From assembly GCF_019649055.1 (NCBI RefSeq), contig NW_026570230.1:1922001-1986000 (forward strand): a stretch of 64,000 nucleotides of DNA, given 5' to 3'. Below are positions 55,491 through 64,000 of the stretch, in pieces. The stretch comes from Paramacrobiotus metropolitanus (Eukaryota > Tardigrada > Eutardigrada > Parachela > Macrobiotidae). Numbering within the stretch: the stretch's first letter is position 1; every line of letters begins with the position of its first letter. The position numbers and the translations under genes were made by a program. Under the pieces are notes generated by a model, which ran no database searches, had not been told where the DNA came from, and worked only from the letters and a program-made list of their open reading frames with translations.

Positions 55491-55647
55491 GTGTTATTGT
55501 CTCTTACTGACGACTGTATTTTTAAGTGCGCGATGCCTAGCAATTTTTTCGAAATGTTCGCAACATGAATGCGTATCATTATAGTTTGGTTATTCTGTTA
55601 CTTTTCTTTGTGCGTCTGGGGTCCAGCCTTTTCGTCCCGGGGGGACG

Positions 55648-55965
55648 TGTAACATGGGCTGCGCCTTTAGCATTGTTTAGCGATGATTGGTTCTTTCCAG
55701 CGGTAGTTCATTTCTGTTCATTCCTGTTCGTTAGCGCTGTATTTGCGGGTTATGCGGCTTCGCCGAAACGGAGGATTTTCAGTCTTGTTTCTCGCTTTTT
55801 GAATAAAGGTTTCCTTTGTTTAGAAAGTCGGGATCTGGGACTTTTCGAGTGTTTTTCAGTGGTTTCCGTGCCGATTCATTTAGATTAGGGTGGTATTTGT
55901 CAGTGATCACGATTTAGCAGTCAGATTTGCCTTCATTTTCCGTTTTATCATTTGTCTCTGTGACA
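55648..55965 (+). repeat. Right LTR (318 bp)
   Basis: Same sequence as 52813-53130 by eye. Preceded by a purine-rich GGGGGGACG tract and followed by the ATAT target duplication and then GGTATAAAAAG of the host. Confidence 0.93.
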
Positions 55966-56327
55966 ATATTTCAGCGGTATAAAAAGCAGAACTATTCACT
56001 CGTCCCTTTGCGTACAGCTTATACTGGGCGTTACCGCGTTCGCTAATTACCGACAACGCGATACTACCGCTTCATAAAAATAAGCGTCGGCACAAAATAC
56101 ACAACAAAACAGCCAAACCAGTCAAGCCAAGATTGGAGTAAGCAGCGATAATTGTGTATTTTATTAGGTTTCCGGATCAGACTGACTATTAAAAATTGCC
56201 AGAAACCAGGTAGCGAAAATCTAAATGGTAGAACACGTCTGTCTTCCTTGACGTATGCTAACCATAAGGTGTGCCAAAACGGTGGTTATAAAGTCTCGAT
56301 CTGCCAAGCCAAAATTAAGCAGTGCAT
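55966..56327. other. Host spacer with a TATA-like box
   Basis: GGTATAAAAAGCAG at 55976-55989 looks like a core promoter TATA box on the + strand, now directly abutting the LTR insertion. I see no supported + strand gene after it. The rest runs up to the 3' end of the minus-strand GPCR gene. Confidence 0.4.
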
Positions 56328-57793
56328 TCACCCAGTTTGATTCGTAGTCCGTCTGTTGCTTAAAAAACCGGGGTCCGGCTTGGGTGTTCGCGTATTCGAT
56401 CCGTATGGAATACCGTCACTTCCAGGACCAACACGCTCTGATCTTGCGCTTTTTGTGCAGAGCACGCGCTTGAGCTCGCTACGGTAGTCGGGTTTCATTG
56501 CAAAACAGATCACCTGCAATGCAAATGCCATCGCGATCACACGCACATATTTACAGTATACAGTATACATTCATTGACCGTATACACATTATACGTAACT
56601 ATATTTTCAGTTTTTCATGAATGTAAAAAAATACACGTACATATAATATCTAAAAATATGAATATGTGTAACCATATGCATTCGTATATTATAAAAAAGT
56701 ATTTGCTCATATAACTATACCGTATATATAATTCCATGTGTTCATAAATCAGGTGTATATTTATTTGCCACTATCAATCCGGTAATTTTTACAATGAATA
56801 CCTAATTTAATAAGTGATATATCACTTATTAAATTAGGTATTCATTGTAAAATTTACCGGATTGCTAGCGTATCCTAACAACTGGACAGCGCCCAGTCCA
56901 ATGACCAGCAGCGGATACTCGTCCTGTGCGACCTTTACAAAGGGTGCCGTTACCGGCAGAATCATGGAGCACGCAGCATTCCACACAAAGGAAATACACA
57001 TCATGTTCGTTGTCACTATACGGGCGCGCTGGTTTGTACGCTTGTCCTTCAGGACACCTTTAGTATTCCTCGAACTCTCCCGTTCAGTTTGTTGCTTGTT
57101 CCCGTGTAGCGCAAGAATTTTCATATAAATGAAAATGTAAAAAAGCGCAGTGAGAACACTCGGCAAATACGTGGTAATCACTAGGCTCAACAATGCGAAA
57201 CGCCCACTCGGCACCGTTGCACACGTCCCCAACGGAAGCATAATAAAAGTCATCCCTAGATCAAATAAACCCAGCGTGGCGTAAAGACAGGCTGCTATCC
57301 ACAAAATAATCAACACCGTCACTTCGAAGCGTTTACGCGAGAAACTGCGGTATTTGTGGGGAAAACACAGCGCCACGACACGGTTAGCGGCAATGTAAAG
57401 GTCAATCCAGTAGCCGGCATTCCGGCAAGAAATTTGAATCCACTGCAGGAATTTACAGTATTTGGCATCCATCGGCCAGTGGGATACGTGTTTACGGTAA
57501 ATACTGGTCCCCACAATGGGAAAACTGAAGCCACATAGTACGGTGTAGGCGATAAGACAGTGCGCGATTAATAATCCGCATCCCTGGCGCAGTTTATGGT
57601 TGCAGAGGATTAAGATAACAATAAGCAGGTTACCGATGGCGCCTTCAAAGCAGAGAAATAAATACACCGAAGTCCACGATCTGATAAAAATTGCCGGTAA
57701 ATAACCGGATGACAATGTACCATGTGAAGAATTAGTAGCATTTTCGGCAATCCAGGATGAATTCCCTGGAAAAAGCGTAACATTCCAGGACAT
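56328..57793 (-). CDS. Orphan rhodopsin-class GPCR, paralogue of the 22780 gene
   Basis: Two exons, 57793-56858 and 56513-56328 (phase 0), giving 373 aa. The ATG at MSWNVTLF is used; the upstream extension opens at GTG. The N-terminus has several sequons (NVT, NSS, NAT, NSS). TM1 is EGAIGNLLIV; the TM3 end is ANRVVALCFP (DRY replaced by NRV); loop 2 is LGTCATVP; TM7 is split by the intron as YASNP / VICFAMKPDYR. The intron position is the same as in the 22780 gene and in the dead copy at 11197. The 344-nt intron holds a 90-bp palindrome covering the donor site. Plasma-membrane receptor, ligand unknown. Confidence 0.85.
56775..56864. repeat. 90-bp near-perfect palindrome over the GPCR splice donor
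   Basis: Arms 56775-56819 and 56820-56864 (45 bp each, one visible mismatch, no spacer), centre AAGTGATATATCACTT. The right arm includes the end of exon 1 and the GT donor of the minus-strand GPCR; the left arm is an inverted copy inside the intron. In the pre-mRNA this would form a hairpin hiding the 5' splice site. Confidence 0.9.
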
Positions 57794-59272
57794 TGCTGTA
57801 CAAGTACCATTAATCGAGTACACCGAATTCCGCTTCGCACAGTCTGAATGAGGAATTTTCACCGCAGAAAGAGTGACTGGCGAAACGTGACCGTTTTATC
57901 CAGTCAGATGGCTAAGCAGATTAATATAATATGAAGGATGCCCAATCTTGATCTATTGTATATTGTATAGTCTATCATACTGTGGATGCAGTTTAAAATT
58001 GTTAAGGTCACGACACCGCACAGCGGACTGCACAGCGTGAACATGCCGTGCGGTCATATTTTTCAGGCTATTCTGACGTCTCACAAAAGATCTTGTTGTC
58101 GAGACAAAGCAGGATCAGCTCCGAAATGTGCATACCGTATATGTGATAACTCTGATTAAAAGAAAAGGTATTGTCTCTCCCTGGTGGTACAACTGGCAAA
58201 CATAGGACACTCTGGCACTGCGCAGATGTATATGTAAAAATACAGTAATAGAAATAATGGAATCCTTTTCACTGTGTCCGTGTAGCGCCTCTTCCGTATG
58301 TGAAGAGTCGATCCCATTCCATAATAATGCTACGTACTACACTACCACAAGTGTCGGTTAATTTGACTACAGTATCAATAAAACGTTTCATAAACATTAC
58401 TTACTTATATTACAGTAGTAGGCATATAACACAATACCGGCTAAAGCCACTTTTTGCGCAGCACCTGTCTGATTTACTACGCCACATTTACACCTGTAAT
58501 TGATTTACTATTCCACATTTCGCGGGGGAAATGATTTCGCGACTGTGTTATACGCAACGCCGATCATTAAATTTCAGCCCACAATTTTATCTTTGTATGC
58601 TAAAGTCTGAAATGCGAGACTAATAACCAAGGAAGTCGGAATCGTTGCCAGTTACGAGTCGATGTCGTCTTCAAGTGTAACAACACTCTTTAAATTACGT
58701 AACGAATTGCATGAGTAATACTATATACGCAGTACATACTACATAGCCGTGGCCGAAAAACGCGGCCTATTAACTGCATACAAAACATATCGTAGAACAT
58801 AATATCTTTCAATATAACTATAACAACAATATGACAAGACTGTTCTGTAAAATTTTAAATTATAAGTTGCTGTTGAAATTCAATACCATCAAAGTTATCG
58901 ATTTGGTGCCGATTCTTTACGAGAAGTCTTATGTATATGTCAGCAACCGACGCAAAAAAAACGTACAGAACTGTGTACTACTCGGCAACCACTGTATTGT
59001 ACAGTACTCTGCAGCAAAAAGTGCGCTAAACCAGATAAAAATATGAAGTTGCCTTCGAAAATGTTTTGGCAAAAGCCAGCAACCTCGCTTTAATCACAAT
59101 CGCACTTGGTCGCACCAGATAAGTATTTCAAATTTCAAAGGCATGCGAATTTCAACGTACAAACTTAACAAAAACAAAACCGCGTATTCACTTAGAAAAA
59201 CATACTGTATAAAAAACCACAGAAAATAGGACAAAAAGGAACCGAATTTGTATAAAAAAAATCAACTTTGGT
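57794..59272. other. Intergenic, 1.5 kb
   Basis: No supported gene. It contains the upstream region of the minus-strand GPCR. It is AT-rich, and I see no structured repeats. Confidence 0.4.
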
Positions 59273-61409
59273 TTACGCCAACTGCTGATACGTAGCCCGC
59301 CCAGAATCCGTAATCCGCATCCCCGGAAGCGACGCATCCGGCACGGACGGCGACAGAACGGTGAAAACGGTCTGCTGAAACGGCGGCATGGACATGCCCA
59401 TCTGCATGAATCCCGGCATCAATTCCGCATGATTGCCGGCGACAAACGCACCATTCGGATTGGAGGGACCAGCTGGCGGCGTGAAATAAATCACCGGCAT
59501 GTTGGCGTGCTGGACAGCGGCCTCATTCCCTCCTGACCACGGACAAGGCATGCTGACCGGCGGGGGAGGCGGCTCGGGATGCGACAGACTGGCGGCGTGC
59601 ATGCGGTGGAAGGGTCCCAACCGACTACTGCTTCCTACCTGCAAATCCGAAGCATACCGTTCGTTAACACCAGATTTGATGACAGATGTATTTATTGATT
59701 TTTACCGGAAGAGGCGCTGCATGCGTAACCGGATTGGCCGGTTCCGATGGCTGGACGTGATTTACACCGTTGTTGACGGGAAGAGGGATGTCTTCCATAC
59801 GGTCTTCCGGTGGCTCTGCTCGTTCCTGATCCGCTTTACGTTTCTTCTAAAGAATCACACAGTTGTTACATGTTGTTTATTCTACGGATAGCGCACAATG
59901 CCAGAATGCCTCCACTTCTTAAGTGTTCATCAATCATCAGCAAACCTATACTGCGAGCTGACCAACGGATGGACGGACCGCACAGTAAAACTGCCAAAAA
60001 CTTTTGCAAATGAAAAAGATTAAATACTGATATTTATTCGGCTTCAGTATGCACAAAACTGTTAATATCGTCACTGTCAACAAGGCTCACAGGATGACCT
60101 ACGTCCATATACAGCCCACACACTACATTTCCGCTTTCAGTATGCATGAAAACACAACGGATGTTATCAAGCGTAGCCATCTACGAACTACAATGAAGTT
60201 CTTGTTTTCCTAGAAAATTAACAGAAATAGGGTTAAATGTGGTTTGAAATTATGATTTAGCGATTTATGGTTGGCAAAAAATCCAATGCGGCATATTCTG
60301 AAAAGTAAAAAGGAGGATACCACATACAATAGCGTATTACAAAGATTTCTTATTACGGACCACGCCATCGTTTTTCAGCTACTACAAACAGCACACATAC
60401 TGCATTGTTTATGTGTTTTTCACAACATTCGGTGGCATTTACCGCTAGAATAAACTTACCTCATGCTTCTCCATGTGCAACTTGAGATTCCTCCGTACTT
60501 TGGTCTTGTAATGGCAATCACGGCAGTTGTACGTGATATTAGCATGCTTGAGATCCATGTGGCGCATCTTGGTTTTGTACACTTTGAATTTCTCATGGCA
60601 AATATGGCATTCGAAGCGCTTCTGGCCCTCGTGGACGACGCGGACATGCTCACGCAGGCATTCCGGCACTTTGAACTCCTTCCCACAATGCTTACATCTG
60701 CCAAAGAAAGCCGCATAATTAATTCACCAGCAATCCCAAAAAATATTAAATCGCTAGCGATCACTTCATATCTATATTAATCTGTGGCCTTACGTATAGC
60801 ACTCGTTGGGTAATTTGCGGAACGTCGATATGTCCCGATGGTGCCCCAGATGCCGCACCATATTCAGCCAGATTTTACAGATCTTCCCACATTCCCGACA
60901 TTTGAACAGTCGTTCGCCACTTCCTGTATGATAAGACGTTCATACCTAAATTTCCTTTAGATATGAAAGTTACGTGTACGTGCAAATCAACAAATTATTC
61001 AGTGCGTATAAATTTAACAAATCGTTTGGACAGTTTCGTACGGCGCTGCCATTCGTTCCACCGTGACTAAAATATCAGTCACTGGAATTACCAAAATATG
61101 TATATCTACTCTGTACAGACATTCTCAATGAAAAGCTAATGTAAAATAGTTTAATTTAAATGCTAACGTAGAATTGTCTAAAAGCTAATGTAATGTAAAA
61201 TTAGAAACGCACAACGATTAACGGCTAAGAGCAGTTTCTACCAAAAAATCCATTTAAAACCGTGTGCAGACTTACCTTCATCAACAGTATGACATTCCAA
61301 ATGCAAATCCAATTCCTCTTGACACGTCACGTACGTGTTAGGACATTCTGGGCATTTGACTTTCAGAATATCGGCACGCTTTCTCTTCCGCCGGTTCTTT
61401 GATTTCTTC
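59273..61409 (-). CDS. C2H2 zinc-finger protein (3' exons)
   Basis: Four 3' exons with consistent phase: 61409-61276, 60923-60794, 60697-60460 and 59638-59273. Fingers: CPECPNTYVTCQEELDLHLECH (as C...C...H...H), CRECGKICKIWLNMVRHLGHH, CKHCGKEFKVPECLREHVRVVH, CHICHEKFKVYKTKMRHMDLKH and CRDCHYKTKVRRNLKLHMEKH. The last exon is Pro/Met-rich (HPEPPPPPVSMP) and ends ATYQQLA. The first of these exons starts with a basic stretch (KKSKNRRKRKRADIL), a likely nuclear localisation signal. Probable nuclear DNA-binding regulator. The 5' end is uncertain; an ATG frame at 61788 (MRKAENRRK...) could be an upstream exon or part of the integrase-derived remnant. Confidence 0.75.
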
Positions 61410-61690
61410 CTACAAACAACCAGCAGAACTAAATAAATTTATGCACAAATTATCAACCCAAATAACTAAACTATCCAAAAGGCAAAACGGACGTAGTTTG
61501 ACTGTCCGCTGTCGTTTTGGCGACTTTCTTCTTAGATTTCCCCTTTTGCAATTTCTTCCGCTGGGGCTTCTTTTTCTTCTCCACACCAGCACCATTTTGC
61601 TGTTTTTCATTGTCCACACTGGCAGCAACAATAACTTCGCTGTCCGGAACGGTAGCACCCCGACTGCGCAGATTATAGGCTTTCTGATTA

Positions 61691-63250
61691 CTAGAAACCA
61701 CTTCCGACGACCGACGAACCTCCCACAACGCTTTCCGCGTCGCTATCCGTCTCCTTCCCATTTTCCTTCGATTTTCTGCTTTTCTCATTGTGATTCAACA
61801 GTCTAAACACTTCGTGGATCCCTGTCAGCGACCGCACGATCAGTTCTCTCCCGGTGACCGGCACCGGATTCCGTCCCAGCATTAGATGATGCGCGGAGTA
61901 GCCTTTATTGCATACCGCCACCGCCGTGCGGAGATTATATAAAAAACCCTCCTAATTTCACGTCCCAGTTGGTGGGATTGGCCGACACGAAGGACAGGAA
62001 GTCCGTGTCGAGATTCGTGGGGTTCACCGTCGTGGTGGAGCGCTGGATGACGGAGCGTTTGGTGTTCTTCAGGGAGGGATACTGGGGAATGGGATTGAGC
62101 GGATCAGCGTCAGTGAAGAGAGCGGCTTGAGACGGAGGGAGCTGCATGTCGGCACAGCCGATCAGCAACCCTAAAAGAAACAATAATTTTTGGTAAAATT
62201 ATATGCAGAAAAATTATTTAAACTACAGAAAGGAAAGCGGTATAATTTTTGATTCAGAGGAGCAACTTCCTAAAGTACATTACATCTACTCCAGTCCCGA
62301 TACCAACACTTTTCTTTGTATGCCTCCACACTACACTTGCGCGACAAGCGGACGGCTGAGATTAACAGTGAAAGAGAGTTTGTTACGGATGTTGTTGAGC
62401 AAGTACTTTCGGCATTCAAAGCAGTAATAATACGAGTAGAGTAGGAGACAAAACTGGCCGAACGCTGCATTTCGTTTAGATCAATATTGATGGTGAAATA
62501 CTTGTTTAAGCTTTAAAACAAACAGTATTCACATGGTTTGTAGTTTGTAATTTCGTAGCTCTTAATCGCGAATGCAAAACATGACAGAGAAGTTTACAAA
62601 CTAACTGCATTAATCTTTTCTAGGAAAACATTTCTTAAAAGACAAAATTACTGTTTTTAGGAAAAATTGGATTTCCGTGTAAGTTGGAAGAAAACAAGAT
62701 TTACAGCAAGAAACCTGCAGATTTGTTTCTAACGCCGATGACAGCAACGCCAACACGATGTACGTGTTTGTACTTTATATGCATATCCCCACATAAATAT
62801 TTTATCTGTAGGGTAAGATGTACTATGTCAGCCAGGTAATTAATAACTGCAAAACCAACACCACCCACCGTTCTTATCCAGCGCCATACCGCCGGTGGTG
62901 ACACCGGCGTCCGCCCCGCGATCCTGCAGGACAAACAGCTGATCCACACCGTACTGCGTGTGCCGCAGGACAGCGGTATCCGGGGTAGCGGGATGGATGT
63001 CGTGCTGCTGCAGGAGCTCGCGGAAACACTCGGCCACCTTCTGGCACACCGCGTACTTCTGCTTGCTCACGCTGATCTCGCAGCGTCCAAAGCGAAAATA
63101 CAGCGATAAGAGGAAGCGCGCGATGGCCTCCGGGCTGCTCTCGGGGAGGGCACGGGCCTCTGTCCAGTAGGTGCAAGTGTCCACGGCAAAGATCAAGTAG
63201 CGGTGGCCGTCGGGGGTGGGTGGGAAGTTGCCCAAAATTTCCACGCGGAT
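61691..63250 (-). pseudogene. Retroviral-type integrase-derived gene, broken or domesticated
   Basis: Exon 63250-62869 reads as an rve core (VEILGNFPPTPDGHRY, FAVDTCTYWTEA). The first catalytic Asp is present, but where the second Asp of S-D-x-G should be the sequence is SVSKQKYAV, and the third acidic residue is not evident. A phase-consistent next exon starts at 62170. At an A6 run (61941-61946) the frame breaks: the following coding sequence (LRTAVAVCNKGYSAHHLMLGR, typical of the integrase end) is in another frame. A second frame change lies near 61690-61745, before YNLRSR. Either a decayed Ty3-like copy or a domesticated gene with homopolymer sequencing errors. It lies directly upstream of the zinc-finger exons. 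Confidence 0.6.
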
Positions 63251-64000
63251 CTACGAAGCAACAACCGTTAACTGGGAATGGGCCGATTAACAAGCCCAAA
63301 GTAAACAATAATCAAGGCAACAATGGGTGTCAGGGTGTAGAAAAAATGTTTAAAATATAGCAAGGAAAATCACTTTCCGAAAGTGGTATATCTTTTAACT
63401 CAAAGGCGCTACTTCCCATATTGGACATATGTAGCCCGAATGCAGACAAGTATGCCTCTACACTACACTATTACTACACTTATTATTTAATATTTACCAA
63501 CTCGCCGTGTTCACTGCTCAGTGAGCAGTGCTCACTCTGTTATAATGCGAAGACGCTCACTATTTAACGTGCAATCATGAATCCTTCTCTCAAAATTTCT
63601 GGAATGCTTTGGATTAAAGGCTGAATTTACAATTCCATAAAAAACCAATGCCTAGGTGAAGTTGCACCCTTTCTTGCTCTAGCACGCCTCCATAAAAATC
63701 ATAAAATGCGAATTTTAAGGAGACTGAAGCGCAGCACATAACGCAAGCGCCATGGGTACCCATGCATTTACTACAAGTTCTGCCTCAAAAGTAAGCGCAG
63801 CTCAGATGCTGGCAAAATATTATTAATAGTGAATTTCTGATCCCTTTGCAACCCTTCAAATTCTTCTGCTTTAGGCCTTCAGCTGATCTCAATCATCTCA
63901 TGAATTACTTATTTACATTTTACAATTTACACTTTTTACAATACCTTCTTCCATACGTTGGGCAGCACTGTGGCGTAAACAAACAGGCTCTCCATGACAT
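63251..64000. other. Right-edge sequence
   Basis: No supported gene. At the very edge (63943-64000, minus) an open stretch with SLFVYATVLPNVW ends at a GTATTG donor and could be a further upstream exon of the integrase-derived gene, but the window cuts it. Confidence 0.3.

Larger units (their letters stand above)
52813..55965 (+). mobile_element. Young LTR element without pol
   Basis: Two 318-bp LTRs (TG...CA) with no difference that I can see flank 2.5 kb. Target duplication ATAT lies at 52809-52812 and 55966-55969. A TGGCGCTCC primer-binding-site candidate begins 2 bp after the left LTR (53133). A short purine run (GGGGGGACG) precedes the right LTR. Internally there are two cargo ORFs but no reverse transcriptase, RNase H, protease or integrase motif. 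It must therefore be moved in trans by an autonomous relative, and it inserted recently, as LTR identity indicates. Confidence 0.9.

Overview
The window is nuclear DNA of an invertebrate animal. Coding genes are split by short GT-AG introns (mostly 55-300 nt). There is a local cluster of gustatory-receptor-like 7TM genes, dispersed orphan rhodopsin-class GPCR genes, an interspersed satellite, an LTR retroelement and one complete Polinton (Maverick). The receptor families and compact gene structure fit a small-bodied ecdysozoan such as a tardigrade, but nothing here proves the species.

Layout. 1-2.8 kb: first gustatory-receptor-like gene. 4.2-9.6 kb: a 137-bp satellite array with inverted units at its edges. 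11.2-12.1 kb: a broken GPCR. 13.4-13.7 kb: a long inverted repeat of Ser/Asp-type codons around a short minisatellite. 14.8-20.6 kb: three more gustatory-receptor-like genes in tandem, all + strand and with the same three-exon structure. 22.8-24 kb: an intact GPCR. 24.5-25 kb: diverged repeats. 27.2-27.9 kb: a gene for a small Gly/Ala-rich protein of unknown function. 29.5-52.4 kb: the Polinton. 52.8-56 kb: a young LTR element without pol genes. 56.3-57.8 kb: another GPCR. 59.3-61.4 kb: the 3' half of a C2H2 zinc-finger gene. 61.7-63.3 kb: remains of a retroviral-type integrase gene.

The Polinton (29527-52399, 22.9 kb) has 266-bp terminal inverted repeats with no difference that I can see, a 6-bp target duplication (TATGTT) and termini starting with a 3-bp tandem repeat (AGTAGTAG), as expected for a protein-primed replicon. 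Its core set is complete: protein-primed DNA polymerase B (six exons), integrase with chromodomain, packaging ATPase, adenovirus-type protease, double-jelly-roll major capsid protein, minor capsid protein and small virion-type proteins. The capsid/integrase/ATPase genes form one tightly packed minus-strand block with overlapping or nearly touching ends.

The most unusual content is accessory: (1) a two-exon gene whose C-terminal half reads as a TATA-binding protein, fused to a zinc-binding N-terminal domain; (2) divergent from it, a gene with two PC4-like coactivator domains; (3) a BIR (inhibitor-of-apoptosis) protein; (4) a leucine-rich acidic-tail protein resembling ANP32; (5) a C2H2/GRF-type zinc-finger protein; (6) a fragment of an ecto-apyrase (ENTPDase/CD39-like) gene. 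An 16-21-bp motif with core GYAAAATGKWAMC recurs about 75-180 bp upstream of most of the element's outward-facing start codons and inside both TIRs. My inference is that this element carries its own transcription-initiation kit (TBP-like plus PC4-like proteins) with a matching promoter motif, plus host-modulating genes. That is the candidate new system here. All splice models were read by eye from GT-AG sites and reading phase.
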